From Spongospora subterranea f. sp. subterranea (Eukaryota; Endomyxa: Phytomyxea; Phytomyxea; Plasmodiophorida): a DNA stretch of 64,000 nucleotides. Shown piece after piece: positions 12,020 to 25,240 of this stretch (the first letter of the stretch is position 1; every line of letters begins with the position of its first letter). The stretch covers positions 1 through 64,000 of the forward strand of contig JAUGWO010000169.1 in NCBI GenBank assembly GCA_049724395.1, read 5' to 3'. The translations under genes and the position numbers were made by a program. A model generated the notes under the pieces. The model was not told the DNA's origin. It searched no databases and saw nothing but the letters and a program-made list of their open reading frames with translations.

Positions 12020-12116
12020 CTCCATTCCGGGCGGAACGGCGACCCGCAATCCGCTGTTTGCATTCGTCGCCATCGGAAATATGAGCGCTGCGATGTTTCT
12101 GGGATATGTGAACGCA
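12020..12116 (+). other. Exon-like membrane-segment fragment, family unknown
   Basis: One plus-strand frame reads a hydrophobic stretch (LFAFVAIGNMSAAMFLGYVN) that stops exactly at a strong donor site (GTGAGT). I could not find partner exons. It may be the remains of a transporter gene. The rest of 11,977-12,920 shows no convincing gene. Confidence 0.25.
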
Positions 12117-12927
12117 GTGAGTTGGCGGTAACGTTGGCCTGGCGATCTCCGTCCTTGTCCCGGTATTGTAAAAGGTATCTTGTCATGATCCGATCCTCGT
12201 CTTTAACATTCCTTATCAGCCCATACAAAATTCAGAACCAACGGATCAACGATCCCACGTCCGAAATGTCCAAACACAAACAAAACAACGAATGCTCTCA
12301 ATCCGGACATAGTCACAATAGGAAGACAATGGCGAAGCTGAACCCAGTCAATACAAACACATCGCAATAACAAACTGCCGACAAGGTCGAGTAGTTTTGG
12401 CGATGAACCAGTCAATAACGTATCGTAATGAACGAACCGCCGATAACAAACGGGTGGTTTCTGCGAGGAACTGTTGGCCATTCTTACCAAATGTGTCCAG
12501 GGAAACTGATTTCGTATGGGCCGACGAACTCACAAAGGGAAAGGGCCATCCAACTCAACCCATACATTGAGTTTCGCCACCCCTGGTCCTCTTGAATTGG
12601 ATTCGAATACCCCCACGATGTCCTGAAGCTAAAATCACATAAGTACCAATGCAGATACGCCATCATCGATCGTGTTATCAAATTCAAAACCCGCAATGAC
12701 GGTGATAGCCATATTCAATTTATCGCCATTCGGAAATATTTTCACAGTTCCGCGCGATTTTCGAAAAACAATGTCCCGATTTTCACAACATCTCGAGGTT
12801 TCAGATGTTGGACCGGTCAATAATTGCACATAAACCTTCAACCCAAACGACTGCAAATAAAACTTAAACGATCTGGAGCGTCCAAATGTCGCCAAATTGT
12901 GGACAAAACAACAGGAACAGAACCTAC

Positions 12928-13585
12928 TTGGCCGCAAAGTAGACACCGCATACTGAAATCCGTTGATGTTTTGACATATCCTTTAATCCTACAGCAAGCG
13001 ATCAGGAACTGAATTACGGTAGCGCGATGGGCGCGCTGTCGAACCTGTTCTGATGATGGAGTGCCAATTACTGCTTGGTGAACCGTGGAACGCGTACTCA
13101 AACGGCAACGGCATCCTCAACGGTTGCAGCGATTTCTCTACGAGCTCCTGGAACTGTTGCTCCTTCTCTGGATGGGATCGCATCATCACGAACTGCCCAA
13201 ACACGTCAAATTCGTCCCGGCCAGGCAATCGGACAGGCAAAACACATCTAAAAACGAGGCGAATGGTCGAACCTGATAAGCGGATGAAAATTGTGGGAAC
13301 CGCTCCGATTCCGACAGCGGGCGAATGCGGCTCTCGTTCGACACTATAATCCTGTACGTAATTGTCGGTCGGCTCGTTTGTTCATCGTCACAAAAACCGG
13401 ATATCCAATAACCCTATTTTGAAAGCAACAGACGAACGTCTCCAACATAAAACTAAAAAACAAAACATGTAAGTAGATGCACTGACCAGGGCAATAAATA
13501 GGGTAAGAGCGCGCTCCTCCTGCTCAATTGATCCAGCAATTGCCCTTGCTCTGCCCAACCGATCATGGTATTCACATCTGGGCAC
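12928..13585 (-). CDS. PARP-type mono-ADP-ribosyltransferase (PARP6/8/16-like), copy A, partial model
   Basis: On the minus strand, from about 13,349 down, an exon carries a domain ending in YAFHGSPSSNWHSIIRTG. This is the NAD-binding H-G-S signature of PARP catalytic domains in its PARP6/8/16 form. A 56-nt intron (12,989-13,044) joins it in frame to the next exon (12,988-12,928), which reads LKDMSKHQRISVCGVYFAAK. That matches the L-K-N-M-S and G-x-Y-L region holding the conserved tyrosine. It ends at a GTAGGT donor. Further downstream exons (the glutamate-equivalent region) could not be placed between 12,000 and 12,920. Upstream parts up to about 14,290 are probably also exons, because they are duplicated in copy B, but frames are uncertain. 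PARP6/8/16-type enzymes transfer single ADP-ribose units to proteins. Confidence 0.6.
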
Positions 13586-14107
13586 AAGTCCAGGGCGCTA
13601 CCGATTCGTGCATCGCACTGTCCGTCGAGTCAGTTCCAGTTGAATCAACCAAACACGACGAAACAAATTGGTGGACGTTTGCCCCAACAGCCAAACCTCG
13701 TGTACTTGATTGACCACCTGATTTGGCGCCGTCTCCATCTTCGTCCGGACCAAGTCCGGGAATTGCAGAGATAGTTTTTCAGACTGATCAAGGATCAGCG
13801 ACGATGCCAGGAGGGCGCTCGTCAGAAAATACCGACTTTGGCAGCCGCCGAACACATGGAGATCAACAGGTCGCAGACCTCGGGCTCTGCGAGCAGAAAC
13901 TCTTGAAACTTTTCATCTGTCATGACGAGAACAGAACTCAGTTTCCGCGATCGAACAACGTCCACAGCAAATCAGAACCAAATGATCATGGTGTCGTGTC
14001 GTCAATGAAGATGAACGTTCGTTAGAATCATTCGGGAACGAAATCAACCTAACGTCGACCATCATTGTGGTTCGGAGAACCAATGGCGATGTCGTCGAGC
14101 AGACAAA

Positions 14108-14586
14108 AAGCAAACAGCAAACGCAAATCGTACGAAAGTATTGCCGAGGTAATGGGTGTTTGCAGCGAACACGATTGAGGATCGGGCAGGCGCAGCACGA
14201 CGATCTATCGTCAGAAGGTCCTGAATTTCCGGTCGATTTCCGCCTCGACATCCTAGAATTAGTGTACCTAGCGCGTTGATCGGATCTCAAATCCCGCGCG
14301 GAACGCTTGATTTCAACGTCCAGCTCCGAAATTCACCTCCGACCAGACAGATTTCGGAGCTGGACATTGAGATCAAGCGTCCGCGCGGGAATTTGGAAAG
14401 TTCGTATCGGATCAACGCGCTAGGTATCCTAATGCTAGGATGTCGAGGCGGAAATCGACCGGAAATTCAGGACCATCTGACGTAGTCCGTCGTTCTGCGC
14501 TTGCCCGATCCTCAATCGCGTTCACTGCAACACTCTTTACCCCTCGGCAGTACTTTCGTACGATTCGCGTTTGTTGTTTGCTTTGG
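14108..14586. repeat. Long fold-back (palindrome) inside PARP copy A
   Basis: The left arm 14,108-14,333 is the reverse complement of 14,350-14,586 with a spacer of about 16 bases. Arms are highly but not perfectly similar. Copy B of the locus has no such palindrome at the equivalent place (about 16,290-16,340), so the inversion was added after the tandem duplication or was removed from B. Confidence 0.85.
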
Positions 14587-15059
14587 AGTTTCAACTCCAA
14601 GGACCAGATCCACTGGTTTTCTCATGAGAAACAGATTTGGAATGGGTTTCGTCCACGGTTTGTCGCATTCCTCGACCTGGGACCCGAATTCTGATGGACG
14701 ACTCTGCCCCGAACAACTTGCGCGTTTTTGTTGTTCGTGGCCCTTGCGCTGGTCTCAACGACCGCAATCCCCCGAACCCCATAAAAAATGACCTGGGTGA
14801 TTCAAACTCCAAACTATTTATCCTGACATGAATCTCGGGGTAGACGGGGCGTTGAACCGTTTAGCGCTTACATCAAAACAGGCACTGTTTTGTGTCTATA
14901 AATCAAATCATCTACCTGAAACTCTCTGCAAACGCGTTGACAATTAATATATTTGCGACAACAGGTACCGGATTTTCGAATGAACAATTGTTCCTGGTGA
15001 AAAAAGCGGTTCGCGATCGATTTCTGTCCTGAACTTGATTGTCTTTGTCGTCCGGAAAA

Positions 15060-16240
15060 CTACACAAGGCGATTACCGTTTTCGCCACGAGCTCCTGAAA
15101 CTGCCGCTCCTTTGCCCGATAGGATCGCATCATCACAAACTGCCCAACCACGTCAAATCCGCTCCGGTCAGCGAACGGGCGGGCTAAACACATCGGAGCA
15201 CGAGGCGAACCTGATGAGCGGATGGGAATTCTGGGCATCGCTCCGATTCCGATAACGGACGAAGGCTGCTCTCGTTCGACACGATAATCCTGTACGAGAT
15301 GATCGGTCCTTCGTTTGTTCATTAAACGCAAACGAAATTCGAAAGCATTGTTCTGAACGCAACTGATCGACGATCCGACTCGAACATGTCTCAAACAAAA
15401 ACACGTCGAAAAAATCATGACTCAGTGCACTGACCAGGGCAATAAATAGGGTAAGAGCGCGCTCCTCCTGCTTAAATGATCCAGCAATTGTCCTTGCTCT
15501 GCCCAAACGATCATGGGGTTCACATTTGGGCACAAGTCCAGGGCGCTACCGATTTGTTCATCGCACTGTCCGTCGAGTCAGTTCCTGTCGACTCAAACAA
15601 ACACGGCAAAACAGTTGGTGTTCCCAACGACCAACCCGCGTACTGTTTGATTGACCACCTCGTCCTGTGCCGTGATCTTCTTCTTCCGGACCAGTTCCGG
15701 GAATTGCAGCGACAGTTTCTTAGACTGATCACGGATCAGCACATGATGCCTGAGGGGCGCTCGTCAAAATTGGACCAACATTGGCGGCCGCCGAGCACAA
15801 CGAGATCAACAGATCGCAGACCTCGGGCTCTGCAAGCAGAAACTCTTGAAACTTTTTATCTGTCACGGCGAGGACAAAAAACTCAGGTTCCGCGATCGAA
15901 CAGCAATGTCGTGTCGTCAATGACAGTGAACGTTTGCTGAATCATTCGGGAAAAAACAATCGACCAAATTTGTGGTTCTGAAACCGTTGTAATCGGGGAA
16001 ACCAATGGCGATGTCGACGATCGTTGCACAAAAACCCAAACCAACGACAAACGCAAACCGTACGAAAGTATTGCCGAGGTAATGGGTGTTCGCAGCGAAC
16101 GCGATCGATGATCGGGCAAGCACAGCACGACACACCATCGCGAGCATCGCGGGACCTGGAATGGTCCGCCCAGACAACGTAGAATTTGAGTTCCCCAGCG
16201 CGTCGATCCGATATGAATTCCCTCTCAATCTTTCTCGCGT
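15060..16240 (-). pseudogene. PARP-like gene, copy B, lacking the catalytic signature
   Basis: This region is a diverged tandem copy of the upstream part of copy A. It shares the frame GFDVVGQFVMMRS followed by KERQFQELVAKT (about 15,170-15,090), which aligns with FDVFGQFVMMRS and KEQQFQELVEKS in copy A, plus further blocks at about 15,425-15,600 and 15,650-15,920. After KERQFQELVAKT the similarity stops, and no H-G-S segment follows, so the catalytic core is absent here. It could be a truncated duplicate or a gene with a different 3' half. Gene boundaries are not resolved. Confidence 0.5.
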
Positions 16241-16687
16241 GTATGCGATTCCAACGCCGGACCTATCTCAAATGGGCCTTCGATCTCCGAACTCACCTCC
16301 GACCAGATCGGCCGGCCAAAGCGAGTTTCAAATCTAAGGGCCAGATCGACTGGTTTTCCTTACGAAGAACAGATCTGCGAACTGAAAACGACGTGATTTT
16401 CGGCGCGTTTTTGTTGTTCGTGGCCCTTGCGCTGGTTTCAACGGTCGCGATCCCCAATTCGGTATCGGCGAGCCCCATCAGGTAAATAAACTTGGAGAAC
16501 AACGGAAGTACTTTCTCCGAAAGGAAACACCGATTCTATCAGGTTTAAGAACTCGATAGCCATCGAATGGCGCCGATCAATTTTGGTGGAGTTGAGTGTT
16601 GACCCGCCTCTGAATATGTCGAGAGAACGCGAACGTCATCGGGGCGATCGTGTTGTGTTTTAATTGAATAAGAAGTCGGCGTGGGAC

Positions 16688-18300
16688 CTAGCGCAGCTGG
16701 AGCTGGTTCTCGAGACTGGTCAACGGCACATAGCGAACGCCTGTCACCGAACTGGAGGAGATCGCCCCGTTCTGGTCTTTATCGAACACCATCAGCTCCT
16801 GCCCATAGTGCACCGATCCGATCGGCACAATCAACCGCCCTGTAGATTTGCGACAATCTCCAATCAACAACGGGGAGCGGAAATTGAAAAAAAAAACGCC
16901 AACAATAAACTTCGTTGAAAAACGGTTGAACATTCTGAAAATGGTTTCGGCCCGAAAAGAATTGTTGTGAAGAGAATGATTACCGCCGTTCTTGAGCTGG
17001 GACAGAAGCTCGTTGGGAATATCGGGTGCCGCTGCGCCCACATGAATACTGTTGGGGAAGGGGGTGCAAACACACACACACGCAAACTCGTCAGAATCGG
17101 CATTCATCGTGTGTCGGAAAACCACAAAACCGAAATTGAACGACCAAGCCGCATTCCGGTGAACATGGAAAAACAAACAACAAATTGGAAGATGGCAAAA
17201 AACGGACACTCCGGATCTGACCCTTTTATTTACTTTGTAACGGTTTTGGCGCCAATAATTTGACTGTTTCAACCAAAAGGAACATTTTGAATTGAATAAA
17301 CGTCATTTTCAGCAGACGCTGGTAACGGTGGTGTTTTAACTGAACGATAAATGACATTTTTTTTACAATGGAAACGTCGCGATGAGTCAGAACAAACGTT
17401 GAAATTACCAATCAAATGGGGAATATTGTTTGAGACCCGATCGGCCATCGCCGACAATGAAGGTGACGGTTGAGGTGAGGTCGGGCGCGGTCTCCTTGAT
17501 CGTCTCCTGGGCCTGAGAGACCAGCTCGGGGATGTGGTCGACCCCATAGACGTGGCCGCCGGGCTGGACCATGTTGGCCATGGCGGCGGTCAGGTAGCCG
17601 CTCCCGCTGCCCACGTCCAGGGCGACCGCCCCAGGCACCAGCTGGTCCTTCAACAGCTCCAGGCATTGGGCGTGCATGTGTGGCGCGCTGATCGTGGCGT
17701 TGTATCCTGTCACCACCAACAGCATCCTCAGACCAAACAATTCACAATCAAAATCGACGAAGAACTGATGTACTGTAACGTTCCAGACATTGTCATAAAC
17801 GAAAACGAAAAGAAAACCGGTCCATTGAAGAACTGGGAATTCAACAACCTTTAAACGAAAAGTGCAACTATCGGAGCGTTTTTCAAACAAAATGTCCTGG
17901 TCGATTTATTTCAGATAGACGATGAGGACACCAGTTGGCGAAGGCCCTTTGATCGGTTCCCAAAACACAGATATCGACAAAAATTTGAGAAATCCCAAAA
18001 AAATTTGAGGCGAAACATCGTGCCAAGACACCGGAAGGAACAAATCAGATGACGAAGCAAATTGATTTTCGAAAGTATTTGCAAAAAAACTCGCTATTGT
18101 CGGCAGATGCAGAGTGTGGGTGATTGCGATTTACCTAATGACTGTGGGGCGTCGGCATAAGGCAGTTGGTGCTTGGGCACGTAGTGTCGCCGGTCAACGG
18201 CCATCATGGCCTTGTACACGCGGTCCGTTTTCAGGATGCCAACGTGGCGTAGATTGTTCAGTAGGCCCGGGTAGCTGTTGGCTGAACATTGCCAGGCCAT
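16688..18300 (-). CDS. PCMT1: Protein-L-isoaspartate O-methyltransferase
   Basis: This is a cytosolic repair enzyme that methylates isoaspartyl residues in aged proteins using S-adenosylmethionine. Four exons on the minus strand join in frame: 18,300-18,135, 17,706-17,409, 17,048-16,984 and 16,839-16,688, with GT-AG introns of 428, 360 and 144 nt. The product is 226 residues, essentially the length of human PCMT1. Key blocks are MAWQCSANSYPGLLNNL at the start, VDRRHYVP, PQSLGYNATISAPHMHA, the SAM motif ALDVGSGSGYLTA, CIHVGAAAPDIP, GRLIVPIG and GVRYVPLTS near the end. The start ATG at 18,300 fits the family start. Nothing looks broken. These introns are longer than the 50-60 nt introns of most genes in the window. 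Confidence 0.95.
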
Positions 18301-18787
18301 GGTTATCTCGCTCACACGGTTGGAATTCGGCAGTGTTTTCTTCAAGAATTTTCCCACCAGGTCCTGGTGATTGATCACGTGGCCGTCGTGTGTTTCGCCG
18401 CCCTTGAAAACACCCGACCAATTAATTCTCTGACGGCAATTCCGAACAAAAATGTGTGGACATCCTTGACCGATTTTGCGCCAATCGTTAAAATAAGATC
18501 AACTCGGTTTTCCAATATCTCCAATGAGAACCAGATAGGGGTTTTTCCACTATATATGATGAATGTGTATTCAATTCTGAATTGAGGGCAGGATAAAGTG
18601 AATTGTACGAGCGCCCTTCCGAATCCCGCGGAGAGGTCGGTATTCTTGAGTCAAATGTGGCAAAGAGATTCGTGAATGGTGAGATGAGATTACTTCAAAA
18701 TGTTAGTTGAAGGGGTACTGTAGAAGGGCAGTTCACAAGATCAGTATTGTTATCGTGGCGCTATCACGCGTGCGGTCGACATTACCA
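18301..18787. other. Spacer between PCMT and the histone cluster
   Basis: No gene was recognised. It separates the start of the minus-strand methyltransferase from the first histone promoter and probably holds the methyltransferase promoter. Confidence 0.4.
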
Positions 18788-18903
18788 CCAATCAGATTAC
18801 GGCTTCAACAACAGAGTCAAGTTCACACTGGAAAAGGTCGCGCTGATGACCGGGATCCGCCAATTCAGATTCCAGTCACAAGGTGTAGTTGATGTTATAA
18901 AAG
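18788..18903 (+). promoter_or_regulatory. Histone H4 promoter (copy 1): CCAAT elements and TATA box
   Basis: CCAATCAGATTACGGC lies at 18,788-18,803, GGGATCCGCCAAT at 18,852-18,864, and a TATA box (TTATAAAAG) at 18,895-18,903, about 84 bases before the H4 start codon. The same two elements and the same TATA box recur before the second H4 gene, which supports them as functional histone promoter elements. Confidence 0.75.
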
Positions 18904-18932
18904 CGGATAATCCTCTCAATATTCCGTCATAA

Positions 18933-19298
<366 letters not shown>

Positions 19299-19327
19299 AT
19301 TCAAATCGCTCATATTCTACTATAACT

Positions 19328-19342
19328 GGTGTTATCAACACC
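19328..19342 (+). promoter_or_regulatory. Histone mRNA 3' stem-loop after H4 copy 1
   Basis: GGTGTTATCAACACC forms a 6-bp stem with a 3-base loop at the place expected for the SLBP-binding element of replication-dependent histone mRNAs. The canonical element has a 4-base loop; this one is a base shorter than the one at H3. Confidence 0.75.
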
Positions 19343-20076
19343 ACAATCGTCACAAATTCGTTTTCCTTATTTTCAAAAAACTTGATATTATGAGAACATG
19401 AACTTGAGAATTCATGCTGTCAATTGCGTTTTCGAGTAAACATAACACCACTGCTGTTCTACAGGTGTTAATAAATAAATGTTCACACAATTACTTGCGA
19501 AGACAATTGTTGCTCTCAGACACTGTACGCCACGTTTTTGGACCTCGTATGCCATGGGGAGACACCGAATCGTGTGACACCTGCAACTGAAGCTTTACAA
19601 ACAAACCGCGCAATCCAAAACGACGTCAAAACCGACTTGGCTCCACTTTCTCTTTGCTGAAACAGTATGCTTCTTGCAACTTCAGCCCTGACGTGACTAA
19701 ATATGCAGTATGACCTGGACAGCAGACAGACCCGAAATAATTCGGATGATCTCGCTGACACGCGATTGCCCAATTGCAGTTGCCACCAATTTCACTTTCC
19801 AAAGGTTCGGTAAAAATCGAAAAACAGAAACCAGTGGAATTCGAACATCACGCTTATCTTGGTGATCCAAAAAAGTATGCGGCAACACCATTTTTGTCAA
19901 TGCTGCCCTCGGCGTACCTCGGCCCGTTTGGCAATATCCGGATATCTTTAAGCATTTTTTAACCTTCGCGTCAATGATCTTTTCCAATGGGTAGGTTCGC
20001 ATTACTTTGAAAGGTTATTAAAAAAATCAATGCTGTGGTTATGTGTATTCAATATTAATGCTCTTTGGATTTGTGT
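19343..20076. other. Intergenic region in the histone cluster, one unassigned open frame
   Basis: A minus-strand open frame of about 100 residues (20,002-19,697) has no recognisable motif and may be chance. No other gene is seen. Confidence 0.35.
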
Positions 20077-20092
20077 GGTGTTTGATAACACC
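20077..20092 (-). promoter_or_regulatory. Histone mRNA 3' stem-loop after H3
   Basis: Read on the minus strand, GGTGTTATCAAACACC makes a 6-bp stem with a 4-base loop, 22 bases after the H3 stop codon. This is the exact 16-base architecture of the metazoan histone stem-loop. Confidence 0.85.
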
Positions 20093-20114
20093 GGTTGAGA
20101 CAGTTGGATAGAAA

Positions 20115-21264
<1,150 letters not shown>

Positions 21265-21293
21265 ATTCAAATCACTCATATTCTATCATACCC

Positions 21294-21308
21294 GGTGTTA
21301 TCAACACC
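21294..21308 (+). promoter_or_regulatory. Histone mRNA 3' stem-loop after H4 copy 2
   Basis: The same 15-base stem-loop as after copy 1 (6-bp stem, 3-base loop), 29 bases downstream of the stop codon. Confidence 0.75.
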
Positions 21309-21567
21309 ACAATCGTCACAAATTATTTTTCATTTTTACCAATAAACCTGAGTTATGCTTCCAACATCAGCACATCATGTAGAGTCAAGTCTGACCCAAT
21401 AGCACTTTCCTGCAATTTTTCAACAGAAGGCTCTGCTGTACCTAAGCTTCGACACGTGCCGCTCCAAATTTCGAAAGCGTTGCTGCTGATGTCTGAAGCC
21501 GGACTTGCAGAAGGAAATGGATGACAACCTCAACCAATTGAAAATGACAGCTTGAAAAGTCTGGGTT

Positions 21568-22120
21568 CGATGTCACAGAGCGGAAAAACCTGCGAAAGGC
21601 GGAGTCCACCGCGGCGCCATCGTTCGTTCTATCAACGAGGCCTGTACAACAGCAGCAGATGCCCGGCGTTAAAAACGGTGTTTTGTTCTGTGGTCAGCCC
21701 GATCATGCGGTGCCTGAACGATCACTGTTCCGGCGACGACTCTGAATTTTCCAGGAGATGGGGGTTGAACTTCTCGCAGGGCGAATGAAGTGCCTCGGAC
21801 CGGATCCCGACGATCGCAGCTGCTTTTAACTGCCCCCTTCTCAGTAAAATGGAGTGAAAAAACTTTCTTGGGTGAAAATCGTGAGTGGCCACTGCACTTT
21901 CAATTCGAATCCAATGAACCCACTGATACCTGGAAAATTCAGAGTTGTCGCCGGAACAGTGATTGTTCAGGCACCGCATGATCGGGCTGACTACAGAATA
22001 AAACACCGTTTTAGCACCGGACAAATCCCAGGCGGGATTCTGGTAGTTGATAGAACGAACAATGGCCAGTTTCGCCGCGGTGGACTTCGTCTTGCGCTGG
22101 TTTTCCGCTCTGTGACATCG
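21568..22120. repeat. Fold-back: inverted arms of about 190 bp
   Basis: The segment 21,568-21,754 reappears as its reverse complement at about 21,929-22,120, with a spacer of about 175 bases. The arms have diverged by point differences. A minus-strand open frame runs through the right arm (about 22,147-21,722) but matches no family I can name. Confidence 0.85.
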
Positions 22121-22225
22121 AAAAGCTGCTCGCTTGGACGAGCGCATTTCGCGCTTGGTGTAGCGCTTGGATGTTCAAAAATGATCCATGTCGCCGGTGG
22201 AGTGCCTTGTGGAAGCTGACCCGAT

Positions 22226-22549
22226 ATGCGCCTTGCAAGACAGGGTTTAGTCCCCAATTATTGTCCGGGGACCAACCGTCAGCTAACAAAGGTTTATCGC
22301 GATGGTCGCCAACATTTTTTTACACCGATCGATAATCCTACAAACGCTTTTGAATACCGGGTTAATCGCGAGCTCAAGCTGATTCAAGCAAGGCATGAAA
22401 CTGTCAACAAGAGGTTGAAAGATTTCATGATACTTAACGGACACTTCCGCCATTCACGGTACTGTAGAAGTGTTTTTTGCCTGTGCAATTTTGACACAGA
22501 CAAATTGGCTGAGGATCCTCTACCAGATGAGTCAATTGCTGTTAAATAA
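22226..22549 (+). pseudogene. DDE_Tnp_4 (PIF/Harbinger-like) transposase C-terminal fragment
   Basis: About 107 residues are readable. The stretch VNRELKLIQARHETVNKRLK followed by FMILNGHFRHSRYCRSVFCL fits the C-terminal part of DDE_Tnp_4 transposases (the conserved ARHETVN-R-K block). The catalytic N-terminal two thirds are absent, so this is a dead DNA-transposon remnant. Its second half is repeated in inverted orientation just downstream. Confidence 0.65.
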
Positions 22550-22743
22550 AATTACAAGCAACGCCCCACATTCGTGCATCTGGTAAAGGATCCTCAGCCA
22601 ATTTTGTCTGTGTTAAAATCGCACAGGCAAAAAACACTTTTGCTTTGCTGAAACCGTGAATGGCAGAAGTGACCGTTAAGTATCATGAAATCTTTCAACC
22701 TCTTATTGACATTTTCATGCCTTGCTTGAATCAGTTTGAGCTC
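22370..22743. repeat. Fold-back within the transposase remnant
   Basis: Bases 22,370-22,533 are followed, after about 40 bases, by their reverse complement at about 22,574-22,743. Point differences and a few small gaps show that the arms have drifted. Confidence 0.85.
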
Positions 22744-22849
22744 ACATTATGCAGTTGATTGAGTTGACGTTAAAGTTGAGAAATCCGACGCAATGGTAGT
22801 GCAATTGTGTCGGAACTCCCGACCTTTTCACCAGTGCTGGTGTACAGTT

Positions 22850-23105
22850 GATATGTACCCTGGAGTACCTAAGCGGTATTTACAGTTATTTACTGTTATG
22901 TTCTTAGCTGTGTGGTGTACAGTGTGTTTGTACTCTGGAGTAAGCGGTATGTTCAGTTACTGTTATGTTCTTGGCTGTGTGGTGTACAGTAAATTGAGTC
23001 GGTTACAGTTGTGTGTTTGTACCCTGGAGTAAGCGGCATGTACAGTTACTGTTATGTTCTTGGCTGTGTGGTGTACAGTAGATTGAGTCGGTTACAGTTG
23101 TGTGC
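22850..23105 (+). repeat. Satellite array, left part (about three units)
   Basis: These units belong to the same family as the array at 25,437-26,240 (TGTGTTTGTACCCTGGAGTA and the GAGTCGGTTACAG box). The array is interrupted here by the Gypsy fossil and continues after it. Confidence 0.85.
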
Positions 23106-25174
23106 CAACTTGAGCTGGTTCTGCAAGTGCACCAACGCCTGCTGGATGATGGAGGGATCGGAGAAGTCGGGTGATCGGAACACCAAAGCTGATGGCTATC
23201 CCGTCGTAGCGACTTACGATCATCTCCGACACCGATATCTCAGGTCGAGCCCCTGTTTTCAGAAGATAATGTTCCCTCGCTCGTCTGTTCTACACAAGTC
23301 CAGCTCGATCTCTCGCTTTACGAGCGCATCCGGACTGCTACGTTGAAGGACGACTTCGCCAAGCCTTTCATCGCCAATTCCCAATTGCTCGTCACCAAGA
23401 TGTCACTCTCTGGCGGCCTCCTCCTCTACAGTCACCGTATTTATGTCCCTGATACGGAACGACTAATCATACTCCAGAGGTGCCACGACTCCCCTGTCGG
23501 CGGTCATTTTGGCAGAGCCCGCACCACAGCCCTCATCGCTCGACATTACTGGTGGCCCAAGCTCAACAGTTTCGTTGCATCCTTCATCAGCTCCTGTGAG
23601 ACCTGTTCCCGCGCCAAGGCTTCGCGAAAGCAACCGGCAGGATTGCTGCAAGAACCATTACCAATTCCCGATCGACCGTTCGCCTCTATCGGCATCGATT
23701 TTATTACGGACCTTCCTCTTGTCCAAGGTAATGACTGCATTCTTACAATTGTTGACCGTTTTACAAAGATGGCCCACTTCGTGGCTTGTTCTGGCCCTCC
23801 TACTGCCGAAACCACGGCCCTACTTCTGTTCGATCATGTATTTCGCCTACACGGATGTCCCGAACAGATAATATCAGATCGTGGTCCACAATTTATTTCC
23901 AAATTCTGGAAACGCACGTTCGAACTCCTCGATGTGGACGTATCCCTGACCTCGGGCTATCATTGTCAGAGTAATGGTCAGGCGGAGCGTTGTAATCAGA
24001 TCGTGGAGCAATACCTTCGCTGTTTTTCTAATTACCGCCAGGACAATTGGACGTCGTTGCTCCCTCAAGCCGAGTTTTCCTACAATAATTCCGTCCATAC
24101 CGCCCTGGGTGTCTCCCCCTTCTTCGCCTTGTACGGCTACCATCCACGTTTCGACCCGTCGGTCCCCCACCACCTCTCAAGTTCCTCGCGCCGAATCCTA
24201 CATATCCAACATCAAGGAGTTACATCAGTGGCTACGACAGAAGTTGAAATCGGCGCAGGCAACGTACAAGCATTTCGCTGATCGTTCCCGCTCCATTCCT
24301 CCATCGTACGCCGTCGGTCAACAAGGCTGGCTTTCCGCCGCCCATATTCGGACGGCTCGACCTTGCCAAAAACTCGCTTCGCGCTGGCTCGGTCCCTTTC
24401 CCATCCGTCGGCTTATCGGTGACTCTGCAGTTGACCTCCTTCTTCCAAAATCAATGAGAGTCCATCCGGTATTCCATGTCTCCCTGATCTCCCCATTCAC
24501 GGCAAACCCTTTTCCGGGTCGCAACAAGCCTCCACCCGATCCTATTCTTGTTAACACTGACCCGTCCATGTCTCCTCATTTCCAGGTGAAAGCTATTCTC
24601 GACTCACGTTATTTTCGGCGGAAGCTACAATATTTGATTGATTGGACTGGTTACGGTCCCTCCGACCGTTCTTGGGAACCCGCTGCCACAATCTGTCAAG
24701 ATGTCCCTGATCAAGTTGATCTCTTCCATCGCAAGCATCCGTCCTTACCTGGTCCCTCTCTCCTGATGCCTGCGACCCAGCGCCGCGTCACGTTCGCGTC
24801 CGAGGATGCAGCTGTCCCTAAGGTTGTCCGTATGATTCCGGGTCAAGCGTCTGGCATCCGCTTGTCTAGGAGGGGGGTAATGTCATGATATCACCTTAAG
24901 TCCCGCCTCTATTTCCGGATAAGTGAGTCATCGTTACTTCCTGGACGTTGAACTGTCAGATGATTTGACATTCATTGTCGAATCATCTGCCGTTCTTTCT
25001 GTACCCCGGAAGGCATCTCACCGATGTTTATCGTAGCTGCTCGGCCACTGAACTTCGCCATTACCTACCTACCCTCCCCGTGTATCATCTGATTTAGTGT
25101 ACCTTTAATACACACTGTTTGTTGCCTACTGCGGTTGTCTAACTCGTCTCATCCCACCCGGCGAGACTCTTACA
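23106..25174 (+). mobile_element. Gypsy (Ty3-type, chromovirus) LTR retrotransposon fossil, 3' part
   Basis: The visible parts, in order, are the link between RNase H and integrase; an H2C2 zinc finger (near 23,480-23,620); the integrase core with FITDLPL, ISDRGPQF and QTE-type context (about 23,690-24,170); the integrase C-terminal region (24,190-24,560); and a chromodomain (YLIDWTGYGPSDRSWEP near 24,630-24,690). These are followed by a polypurine tract (AGGAGGGGGG) and a 294-bp LTR at 24,881-25,174 with TG...CA ends. The 5' half is absent. The element is broken with a few breaks but its parts are well preserved, so it is fairly young. It sits inside the 88/58-bp satellite. Confidence 0.9.
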
Positions 25175-25240
25175 TTATGATGGCATCTTGGTGTTGCTGC
25201 TTTGGTGCAGCTTTTCCGTTTCCGGATTGATCGAATCAAA

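Larger units (their letters stand above)
12990..16490. repeat. Tandem duplication of the PARP-like locus (offset about 1.95 kb)
   Basis: Segments near 13,475-13,640 and 15,423-15,590 are nearly identical in the same orientation, as are 13,740-14,170 against 15,660-16,090 and 14,587-14,790 against 16,338-16,465. Differences are scattered and change amino acids in every frame I tried. The duplication is therefore not very recent and at least one copy may be relaxed. Confidence 0.75.

Noticed and set aside
17411-17890. A longer N-terminal open frame before PCMT exon 2 (to 17,890)
   Set aside because: Protein similarity begins exactly at the splice acceptor at 17,706, and exon 1 at 18,300-18,135 joins in frame, so 17,707-18,134 is intron.
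19697-20002. A gene between H4 and H3 on the minus strand
   Set aside because: A 101-codon open frame without motif, start context or partner exon; kept only as unassigned intergenic sequence.
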